Assembly (NCBI GenBank): GCA_902621165.1
Contig: CACNKX010000001.1
Location: 1 to 44,838, forward strand
Direction of reading: 5' to 3'
From: an uncultured Alphaproteobacteria bacterium
GTDB taxonomy: Bacteria; Pseudomonadota; Alphaproteobacteria; HIMB59; GCA-002718135
DNA length: 44,838 nucleotides
The translations under genes and the position numbers were made by a program. Numbering within the stretch: position 1 is the stretch's first letter; every line of letters starts with the position of its first letter. The notes under the pieces are model-generated. The model saw only the letters and a program-made list of their open reading frames with translations. It was not told the DNA's origin and searched no databases. Of the stretch, positions 33,905 to 40,814 are shown piece by piece.

Positions 33905-34783
33905 ATGAAAAAAATTAGATTATTTTTTTCTATATTAGTAATTATTTTAATAATTTTATCTATCTTTATTTATATTTTTCTAAATAATTTTGAAAAAGAA
34001 AAAATAATTAGTGACATCGAAAAGAAATTTGAAATTAAAATTAATGAAAAAAATAAAACTAAAATCAATATTTTTCCAATTGTAAAGCTTAACACAAACT
34101 TAGAAATTTTAGATTACAAAAATAATTTATACTTTGATAATATTAGAATTGATATTTCTCAGCCCATATTTCAAGTTTCAGGAAATTTAAATATTCTAAT
34201 TGATAATTTGAATATTAATAATATTAATTTTAGTGAGGTAAATATTAATGGAAAAGTAAATTATATTGAAAATTATCTTAAATATACTGATAATTTAGAA
34301 AATATATTTGACTCAATTTATAAAATTAATGGAAAAATAACTTTAAAAACAACTAATGAAGAAAAATTTCTTATTTCATTTTTAAAATTATTCTTTGAAA
34401 AATTAGAAAATCAAAAAAATCAAAAATTTGCATTTTCTGAATTAATAAATGCTTTTGGTAATGGAAGTTCTAATTTTAAAGGCGCAATAAATAAAAATAA
34501 AAATATTTTAGAAACTAGCAAAATAGAAATTAGTAATAAAAACAACAGAATTCTTATAAAAGGAGAATACAATTACAGTAATAATTTTATAAATATTATT
34601 TTAAACTTATCTCAAAATAATGAAATATATTTAACTACTTTGATAAAAGGAAACTTAAATAATCCTAATATAAGTTTTGATGAAAATTCAAAATTTTTTC
34701 AAAATTCAAACTCAAATGAAAATAATATAATTGAAGAAAGCGTCATTCAATTTTTAAATAACTTTTTTGATTTCAATGATTGA
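33905..34783 (+). CDS. AsmA-like membrane-anchored hypothetical protein
   Basis: A 292 aa protein with one N-terminal membrane helix (LFFSILVIILIILSIFIYIF, residues about 6-25) and a long beta-rich periplasmic part with alternating hydrophobic residues. Asparagine, isoleucine and lysine dominate, even more than in its neighbours. The arrangement (short anchor, IDNLNINNINFSEVNINGK-type repeats of strand and polar turn) is reminiscent of AsmA/DUF748 proteins involved in outer-membrane lipid transport, but similarity is only structural in style. It is 18 bases after the DMGDH gene and overlaps the AEC gene by 8 bases. Confidence 0.7.
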   Translation: MKKIRLFFSILVIILIILSIFIYIFLNNFEKEKIISDIEKKFEIKINEKNKTKINIFPIVKLNTNLEILDYKNNLYFDNIRIDISQPIFQVSGNLNILIDNLNINNINFSEVNINGKVNYIENYLKYTDNLENIFDSIYKINGKITLKTTNEEKFLISFLKLFFEKLENQKNQKFAFSELINAFGNGSSNFKGAINKNKNILETSKIEISNKNNRILIKGEYNYSNNFINIILNLSQNNEIYLTTLIKGNLNNPNISFDENSKFFQNSNSNENNIIEESVIQFLNNFFDFND

Positions 34784-35714
34784 CTTGTTAAATATAGTTA
34801 GCAGTGTCTTTGGATATATTCTTTTTGGATTTTTAGTAAATAAATTACAAATACTTCCAAAAAAATATATTGATTATTTTGATTTTACAGGTTTCAACAT
34901 TCTTTTACCCTTAGCTTTAATAATATATTTTTGGCAAGTCTCATTTCCTCAAATTAATTCTATTGGCCTGATCATCTCATTTTTTGCTTCAGGAATTTTT
35001 ATATCCATGAGTGGATTTTTAATTGGCAAACAATTTTTAAATTTTAAAACAGATGACTCTGCACTTTTTGGATTAGCTGCTTGTTTTGGTAATACGGTGG
35101 CAATGGGAATACCTCTTATGTATGCAGTTTTGGGTCCAATAAATACAATTCCTTATATGATATTAGTTTTTTTTCATGGTATTGTTCATTTTAGCTATAC
35201 TGTTATTATAATAGAAGTTTATAGAAATAGAAAAAAAAGCATTGTCGAAATTTTTTATCAAATATTATTAGGTATAATTAAAAATATTGTACTTTTTGGA
35301 ATGATAATTGGAATCATTCTCAATTACTCTAATCTTATTGTTCCATCTATTATGAAGCAACCTTTAGATATTTTTGTAAACCTAGCTCTTCCAATGGTTC
35401 TTATTTCTTTAGGCCTTGCATTAGGAAATTTTAAAATTAGAGAAAATATTTATGGTGCAATACTATTAACTATCTTAAAAAATTTTATTCACCCTATAAT
35501 TGCATTTTGTTTAGCACATTTTATATTAGAGCTTGATAGTCTCTTAGTAATTATTGTTACTATGGCTGCAGCTTTACCAAGTGGCTCACAATCATATTAT
35601 TTTGCATATAGATATAATTCACTAAAAGCTGTAGTATCTTCAAATGTAGTATTAAGTACGTTTGTTAGTTTTTTTACACTATCCTTATTATTAGTATTTT
35701 TTGATATTACGTAG
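34776..35714 (+). CDS. AEC (auxin efflux carrier) family transporter
   Basis: A 312 aa inner-membrane protein with about ten helices and the AEC-type internal repeat. Features include FTGFNILLPLALIIYFW in the first half, the cytosolic loop LAACFGNTVAMGIPL (with the Asn-Thr pair typical of the family), and LALPMVLISLGLALG plus AALPSGSQSYYFAYRY in the second half. Bacterial members export or import organic acids such as malate or malonate; no substrate is assignable. A TTG at 34767 lengthens the frame, but the ATG at 34776 gives the ATGATTGA 8-base overlap and is preferred. The stop overlaps the convergent TPR gene by 8 bases. Confidence 0.9.
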   Translation: MIDLLNIVSSVFGYILFGFLVNKLQILPKKYIDYFDFTGFNILLPLALIIYFWQVSFPQINSIGLIISFFASGIFISMSGFLIGKQFLNFKTDDSALFGLAACFGNTVAMGIPLMYAVLGPINTIPYMILVFFHGIVHFSYTVIIIEVYRNRKKSIVEIFYQILLGIIKNIVLFGMIIGIILNYSNLIVPSIMKQPLDIFVNLALPMVLISLGLALGNFKIRENIYGAILLTILKNFIHPIIAFCLAHFILELDSLLVIIVTMAAALPSGSQSYYFAYRYNSLKAVVSSNVVLSTFVSFFTLSLLLVFFDIT

Positions 35715-36261
35715 ATTGAGAAATAAACGATTTTATTCTTTCTTTCTTATCCATAGTTTTGACACTAAAAGGAAAAATCTCTAGCATCTTATCATATACA
35801 TCAATTGCTTGTTGAAACTGGCCTTGATGAATAAAAATTAGACCCATTCCATCTAGAGCACCAAAATGTCTTGGTTCTAATTCAAGAGTTTTAATTATGT
35901 CTTGCATTGATTGATCAAAATTACCCATCATAAAATGAACTGTTGCTCTCTTATTCCAACCCTCTGCAAAATTAGGATCTTCTTCAATTAAATTATTAAA
36001 AAATCTTATTGCTAGTGGATAATTTCTCAAATTCATAGCTTGAATACCTTTCTCAAAATATTCAATTACTTTTGGATCATCAACTTCGTACCATATATTC
36101 CAAATGTCAGATATCAAATCTCTTATCTCATCCTGATTTTCAGTCTCATTTAATTTTTTAAACAAATTATTTAGCCGTGGATCATTTTGATCTGCTAATG
36201 CTATCTTACTAGCAAACAAAAGACTTATACTGACAATTAATATTTTAGAGATAACTCTCAT
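35707..36261 (-). CDS. Exported tetratricopeptide-repeat protein
   Basis: A 184 aa protein from the ATG at 36261, with a signal peptide (ISKILIVSISLLFASKIALA) and at least three TPR units in the mature part (around AMNLRNYPLAIRFFNNLIEEDP, AEGWNKRATVHFMMGNFDQS and ALDGMGLIFIHQGQFQQA, each shortened here to its core). Such proteins scaffold periplasmic complexes; the partner is unknown. A longer frame from 36300 would place a charged stretch before the signal peptide and deeper overlap with the TIGR03643 gene, so it is not preferred. It follows that gene with a 17-base overlap. Confidence 0.85.
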   Translation of the reverse strand: MRVISKILIVSISLLFASKIALADQNDPRLNNLFKKLNETENQDEIRDLISDIWNIWYEVDDPKVIEYFEKGIQAMNLRNYPLAIRFFNNLIEEDPNFAEGWNKRATVHFMMGNFDQSMQDIIKTLELEPRHFGALDGMGLIFIHQGQFQQAIDVYDKMLEIFPFSVKTMDKKERIKSFISQST

Positions 36262-36478
36262 ATTTAAATGATTTTTCCGATAGATTTCTTTTCTTTTCAT
36301 GCTTTCTAGTTCTCCCTGTTACTCTAGTTCTCCATAACTTAAATGATCTAGGTTTCAGATTTTTTCTCATTATTTTTATAACCTCTGATTCGGTTACACC
36401 GTGAATTCTTTTTATTTTTTCAAAAGAGGTTTTATCGCACCAGGCTAATTTAATAATATTATCTATATTCTCCTGCAT
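36245..36478 (-). CDS. TIGR03643/DUF2805 family small protein
   Basis: A 77 aa basic protein matching TIGR03643: IIKLAWCDKTSFEKIKR, HGVTESEVIKIMRKNLKP and SFKLWRTRVTGRTRKHEKK. A helix-turn-helix-like N-terminal half is followed by an Arg/Lys-rich tail, which suggests nucleic acid binding, but the function is not known to me. It starts with ATG at 36478, divergent from the GST gene across 40 bases, and overlaps the TPR gene by 17 bases. Confidence 0.9.
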   Translation of the reverse strand: MQENIDNIIKLAWCDKTSFEKIKRIHGVTESEVIKIMRKNLKPRSFKLWRTRVTGRTRKHEKKRNLSEKSFKYESYL

Positions 36479-36518
36479 ATTATGAATATAGTTCTTAATT
36501 AATTAAATTCTAAAAAAA

Positions 36519-37142
36519 ATGATTGATTTGTATTCATCACCTACCCCTAATGGTCGAAAAATTAGCATTATGCTTGAAGAATTAGGTGTGGATTTTAATC
36601 CTATTTTAATAAATTTAGATAAAAAAGAGCAGTTTAGTGAACAGTTTTCAAAAATATCTCCTGCAAATAAAATTCCTGTAATTGTAGATAATGATAACAA
36701 CCAAACAGTATTCGAATCCGGTGCTATCCTTCTTTATCTGGCAAAAAAATATGATAAATTTCTAAATAAAGATAAATATTGGGAAATAATACAATGGGTT
36801 TTTTTTCAAATGGCTTACGTTGGGCCAATGCTAGGCCAGGCTCATCAATATTTATTTTATCATCCTGGTAAAAGCAAATTTGCAGAGGATAAAACAAAAG
36901 GCTATGCACAGCATATATATTCAATTTTAGACAAAAGACTTTCTAAACAAGAATATTTTTCGGATACCTATTCAATAGCTGATATTTCAATTTGGCCTTG
37001 GACCGCTCGTTATGAAAGACATCAAATAAATTTGCATGATTATCCAAATGTGTTGAGATGGTATAAACAAATATCAATAAGACCTGCTGTTATTAAAGGA
37101 TATAATTCTCTTGGTGAATTTTATGAAATTCCTAAGCCTTAA
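36519..37142 (+). CDS. Glutathione S-transferase family protein (YfcG/YghU-like)
   Basis: A 207 aa cytosolic protein. The thioredoxin-fold N-terminal domain reads DLYSSPTPNGRKISIMLEELG (key SPTPNGRK, the threonine/asparagine site of Nu-class enzymes) and NKIPVI with ESGAILLYLA (glutathione gamma-glutamyl contacts, about residues 50-75). The C-terminal helical domain has SIADISIWPW and RPAVIKGY. YfcG-type enzymes act as disulfide-bond reductases using two glutathiones. Single-gene unit; a TATAGT at 36487-36492 may be its -10. The stop overlaps the LysE-type gene by 4 bases (TTAA). Confidence 0.91.
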   Translation: MIDLYSSPTPNGRKISIMLEELGVDFNPILINLDKKEQFSEQFSKISPANKIPVIVDNDNNQTVFESGAILLYLAKKYDKFLNKDKYWEIIQWVFFQMAYVGPMLGQAHQYLFYHPGKSKFAEDKTKGYAQHIYSILDKRLSKQEYFSDTYSIADISIWPWTARYERHQINLHDYPNVLRWYKQISIRPAVIKGYNSLGEFYEIPKP

Positions 37143-37747
37143 GCGTTGTAAAATAAAACTGAGCCTGCGGTTATAATTAAAAGGATTGCTAAAAACCATT
37201 CAACAATTATTTTTAATTTTTTATTATTAAGATATTGTCTGATAACACTTCCTCCATATGCCCATATACTAATAGAAGGAATATTTACTACTGTAGACAT
37301 AATGACCATAAATAGTGTTCCAATTATTATATTTTCATCTTTTGGATAATATAATGTTACTGCAGTTGAACAGATTACCCAAGCTTTTGGATTTACAAAT
37401 TGAAACAAAATTGCTTCATGATATTTTAATGGTCTTGATCTATCTTCAATCTTTGAAATATTTAAAGACCCAAACATTTTATATGCTAAATAAAGAATGT
37501 AGCCTGCGCCAACATATCTTAAAATATCATAGAGTATAGGATAGGTAATAAACAAAGATCCAAGACCGAGACATACAAGTGCTAATTGCAAACCATGACC
37601 AGAAGGAATGCCAAAAATATTAGGTATAGATCTTATAAATCCAAATTTTATACCTGATGCAGTTAAAATACTATTATTTGGACCTGGTGTTACGTACATA
37701 ATAAAATTATACACTGCTAATGCAGCTATTAATTCCCATGTAATCAT
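37139..37747 (-). CDS. LysE/RhtB-family amino acid exporter
   Basis: A 202 aa inner-membrane protein with about six helices. The family signature GPNNSILTASGIKFG is near residue 22, followed by the conserved GIPSGHGLQLA (family GxxxG region) and FVNPKAWVICSTAV in the middle. Members export lysine, threonine, homoserine or other metabolites. Substrate is unassigned, though a lysine-catabolism operon lies 10 kb away. It follows yajQ by 2 bases. Confidence 0.9.
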   Translation of the reverse strand: MITWELIAALAVYNFIMYVTPGPNNSILTASGIKFGFIRSIPNIFGIPSGHGLQLALVCLGLGSLFITYPILYDILRYVGAGYILYLAYKMFGSLNISKIEDRSRPLKYHEAILFQFVNPKAWVICSTAVTLYYPKDENIIIGTLFMVIMSTVVNIPSISIWAYGGSVIRQYLNNKKLKIIVEWFLAILLIITAGSVLFYNA

Positions 37748-37749
37748 TT

Positions 37750-38235
37750 TTAATCTCTAAAATTTACAAATTGGACTGGTATACCTATCTTAGCATCCTC
37801 AATAAGCTTCATTACACTTTGTAAATCATCTTTTTTCTTTCCTTCAACACGAAGTTCATTCCCATTGATCTTTACTTGAACTTTTAATTTAGAACTTTTG
37901 ATATCAGAAGTAATTTTTTTACACAGTGATTGCTCAATTCCTTCTACTAATTCATACGTCTGACGAATTTTATTCCCCCCAGCTTTTTCCATATCATTTT
38001 TTTTTAAACATAAAGGATCAACTTTTCGTCTAACAAAATGAGTAACCAGCATGTCATTTACTTGACCAGCTTTCATTTCATCATCAGTAGTAACAACTAT
38101 AGTATTTTCTTTTTTTTCAATTGAAGTATCTGATCCTTTAAAATCGTACCTAGTAGTAATTTCTCTTGTAGCATTTCCTAATGCGTTATCAATTTCTTGA
38201 TGATCTAATCTGTTTACAATATCAAAACTAGGCAT
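37750..38235 (-). CDS. yajQ: YajQ family nucleotide-binding protein
   Basis: A 161 aa protein of the UPF0234/YajQ family, members of which bind tRNA, GTP or cyclic di-GMP. The N-terminal PSFDIVNRLDHQEIDNALG and TTRYDFKGSD are diagnostic, as is the C-terminal VRVEGKKKDDLQSVM-type segment and PVQFVNFRD ending. Two ferredoxin-like domains are expected. It sits between rmuC (4 bases) and the LysE gene (2 bases) in one minus-strand run. Confidence 0.95.
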   Translation of the reverse strand: MPSFDIVNRLDHQEIDNALGNATREITTRYDFKGSDTSIEKKENTIVVTTDDEMKAGQVNDMLVTHFVRRKVDPLCLKKNDMEKAGGNKIRQTYELVEGIEQSLCKKITSDIKSSKLKVQVKINGNELRVEGKKKDDLQSVMKLIEDAKIGIPVQFVNFRD

Positions 38236-38239
38236 TTAT

Positions 38240-39199
38240 TTAGTTTATTACATCGTCATTTATATCTGGCAACTGTTTTTTAGTGCTTAATCTTCCTAAT
38301 TTTTTCATCTTTTCTACTTTTTTAGTCAAACTTCCTGAACCATCTTGCAATCTTTGTTTAGCTTCATCCATTTTTGATTTAGCTAAATCTATTGACTGAT
38401 TAGCTTTTACAAATGACTCATATACACTGACTGTTTTATCATAAATATCTGATGCAGCTGATGCTATATCTTTTATTGTTTTAGATTGTTTATCAACCCG
38501 CCACATATTTTCTACAGCTTTAAGTAAAAAGGGTAAAGTTGATGGCCCAACAATAATTATTTTATTGTTCCATGAATCTTCTATAAGTTTATTTGCCTCA
38601 TTATATAAAGTAAGCAGCGCTGGTTCTATTGGAACAAACATTAAAACATTATCAATTGTATTGATTCCATATATTTTTGAATAATTATCTTTATTCAAAC
38701 TTCTAATCGAAGTTTTTGTTGAATCCAAAAATTTTTTCAAAAATATCTTCTTTTGTTGATTGTCATTTGTATTAGAATAATCATGCCAAGAATCTAAGGA
38801 CACTTTTGAATCTATAATTATGTGTCTGTTACCTGGCATATGAACAATTACATCGGGTTTTTGTAAATTGCCATCTTCATCTCTAAAAGTTTTTTGAGTT
38901 GAGTACTCTTCTCCTTCTCTTAAACCAACACTATCTAAAATATTTTTAAGTACAAATTCTCCCCAAGGACCTTGTTGAAGCGCGCCACCTCTAATTAATG
39001 TATTTTCAATTCTATCTTGAGCTAAATTAAAATTTTGTAAAGATTGCTGAATTGATTGCATGTGATTTTTTAAGGAAGTAAGATCAGTATCATCTTTTAT
39101 TTCAGAACTTTTTGGTTTGCGAAGAAAAAATAAAATTGCTAAAAAACCAACTCCAGATAAAAAACCAATAATGAAAACAAATATAAGATTTTCAAACAT
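38240..39199 (-). CDS. rmuC: DNA recombination protein RmuC
   Basis: A 319 aa protein with one N-terminal membrane helix (FVFIIGFLSGVGFLAILFFL), a short coiled-coil region and the RmuC nuclease-like domain: GGALQQGPWGEFVLKNILDSVGL (about residues 74-96, in parts) and KPDVIVHMPGNRHIIIDSKVSLDSW, which is the restriction-endonuclease-like core with the D-x(n)-DSK acidic pair. The C-terminal helix ends KMKKLGRLSTKKQ. It is shorter than the E. coli protein (475 aa), mainly in the coiled coil. GTG at 39202 precedes the ATG at 39199; ATG is chosen. Confidence 0.93.
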   Translation of the reverse strand: MFENLIFVFIIGFLSGVGFLAILFFLRKPKSSEIKDDTDLTSLKNHMQSIQQSLQNFNLAQDRIENTLIRGGALQQGPWGEFVLKNILDSVGLREGEEYSTQKTFRDEDGNLQKPDVIVHMPGNRHIIIDSKVSLDSWHDYSNTNDNQQKKIFLKKFLDSTKTSIRSLNKDNYSKIYGINTIDNVLMFVPIEPALLTLYNEANKLIEDSWNNKIIIVGPSTLPFLLKAVENMWRVDKQSKTIKDIASAASDIYDKTVSVYESFVKANQSIDLAKSKMDEAKQRLQDGSGSLTKKVEKMKKLGRLSTKKQLPDINDDVIN

Positions 39200-39205
39200 C
39201 ACTAT

Positions 39206-39622
39206 TTAGATAAGATATAAATATATTATCAAATATCTAGCAATTTTCCCAATAGATACAAATATTAAAAAAAAAGTAATATTATATTTTACTGTACCTG
39301 CTGCAAATGCGATTGGATCTCCAATAATAGGTACCCATGAAAATAATAATGACCATTTTCCATACTTTTTGAAAATATCTGTAGCTTTCTGTAATAAGTA
39401 TTGATTTACTGGAAACCAAGGTTTCTTAATAAGAAAATTTACAAAGTAACCACATATCCAACTGATTAGAGATCCTAAAATATTTCCTGCTGAAGCAAAA
39501 AATAATAATAAAAATGGATTATACTTATTAGATAATAATAGTGCTGATAAATATGTCTCTGAAGCAAAAGGAAAAAAAGTGCCTAAAGATAAACAAAAAA
39601 TAAATAATGATGAATAGATCAA
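39206..39622 (-). CDS. YqaA-like DedA/VTT-domain membrane protein
   Basis: A 138 aa membrane protein with about four helices. SAGNILGSLISWICGYF, KYGKWSLLFSWVPIIGDP and AGTVKYN match the YqaA branch of the VTT/SNARE-associated family, whose members are linked to membrane lipid homeostasis. Length is close to E. coli YqaA. The start is TTG at 39622; no ATG precedes the first helix. It is first in the minus-strand run with rmuC and yajQ and divergent from the M24 peptidase gene. Confidence 0.85.
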   Translation of the reverse strand: MIYSSLFIFCLSLGTFFPFASETYLSALLLSNKYNPFLLLFFASAGNILGSLISWICGYFVNFLIKKPWFPVNQYLLQKATDIFKKYGKWSLLFSWVPIIGDPIAFAAGTVKYNITFFLIFVSIGKIARYLIIYLYLI

Positions 39623-39671
39623 AGTATTTCTTATTGTTAATTTATGTTATTGTTATGTTACTTATCAATTT

Positions 39672-40814
39672 ATGAACGATTTTCCAAAAGAAGAATTTAT
39701 TTCCAGAATTGAAAAAATACAAATACATATTGAAAAAGAAAATATTGATGCTGTTATTATAACTTCACCATCAAATTTTAGATATTTCACTGGACTTGAT
39801 AGTAATTTTTGGGAGAGTCCTACAAGACCCTGGTATTTAATTATTTCAAAAAAAAATCCAATTAAAGCTATAATACCATCTATTGGTATTACAGCTATGC
39901 AAAACACATTAGTCAATGATATCGAAACTTGGGAGTCTCCAAATCCGAAAGATGAAGGAATATCTTTATTGAAAAAAAACATCAAAAGTTTTCCTAAAAA
40001 TTCAAATATTGGTTTTGAATTAGGAAATGAAATTTTTTTGCGAATGAGTATTAACGATTATCAGGATATTCAAAAAAATTTATCAGAATATAATTTTGTT
40101 GATACTAGTAAAATACTTTGGAGTATAAGAAAAATAAAATCTGAAATAGAGATCAGTAATATTAAAGAAATTTGTTCTATTACAAGTAAGGTGTTTGATA
40201 ATTTTCCTGAAAAAATTAATTTAGGAATGAGTGAAAAACAAATTACATCAATATTTAAAAAAGAATTAATTGAGGGTGGTGCAGATTATATTCAATATAT
40301 GGCGTGTGCTTCGGGACTTAATGGTTATAATCAGATTATCTGTAACCCAACAGAAAGGGCAACTAAAGATGGTGATATTCTAATTATTGATACCGGTGCA
40401 ACTTTAAATGGTTATTTTTCAGATTTTGATAGAAATTTTGGCTTTGGAAGAATTAACAAACAAGTTCTAGATGCATATAATAAATTGTGGGAAGCAACTG
40501 AGAGAACTTTAGAAATTATAAAACCTGGAACTAGTTGTTCAGAAATATATTCTAAATTATCTTATAGTTTAACAGCTAACAACATATCAGTTGGAAGGAT
40601 GGGTCATGGTTTAGGCTTACAACTGACTGAGCCGCCAAGTATTATGAAAAATGACAAAACATTACTTGAGGAAAATATGATTATAACTCTTGAGCCATCA
40701 ATTGAAATGGACGAAAATAAAATATTAGTACAAGAAGAAAATTTATTGATAACTAAAGATTCCTACAAACTTTTAAGTACTAGAACTCCTGAAAATTTAC
40801 CTATTGTTAATTAA
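39672..40814 (+). CDS. M24-family metallopeptidase (Xaa-Pro dipeptidase-like)
   Basis: A 380 aa protein with a creatinase-type N-terminal domain (SPSNFRYFTGLDSNFW) and a pita-bread catalytic domain. Metal ligands are visible: two aspartates in IDTGATLNGYFSDFDR (about residues 239 and 250), His in GRMGHGLGLQ (about 312), Glu in TLEPS (about 340) and Glu in QEENLL (about 355). Substrates in this group include Xaa-Pro dipeptides and N-acyl amides such as ectoine-derived acetyl-diaminobutyrate. The convergent neighbour is a peptide ABC transporter, so peptide breakdown is the simplest reading. Confidence 0.9.
   Translation: MNDFPKEEFISRIEKIQIHIEKENIDAVIITSPSNFRYFTGLDSNFWESPTRPWYLIISKKNPIKAIIPSIGITAMQNTLVNDIETWESPNPKDEGISLLKKNIKSFPKNSNIGFELGNEIFLRMSINDYQDIQKNLSEYNFVDTSKILWSIRKIKSEIEISNIKEICSITSKVFDNFPEKINLGMSEKQITSIFKKELIEGGADYIQYMACASGLNGYNQIICNPTERATKDGDILIIDTGATLNGYFSDFDRNFGFGRINKQVLDAYNKLWEATERTLEIIKPGTSCSEIYSKLSYSLTANNISVGRMGHGLGLQLTEPPSIMKNDKTLLEENMIITLEPSIEMDENKILVQEENLLITKDSYKLLSTRTPENLPIVN

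Noticed and set aside
34767..34775. TTG start at 34767 for the AEC carrier
   Set aside because: ATG at 34776 makes an ATGATTGA overlap identical to the marR-lysS junction and leaves the first helix intact.
36495..36506. Palindrome TTAATTAATTAA upstream of the GST gene
   Set aside because: Simple AT repeat of a kind expected by chance in DNA this AT-rich; the same word arises at stop codons such as 40811-40818.
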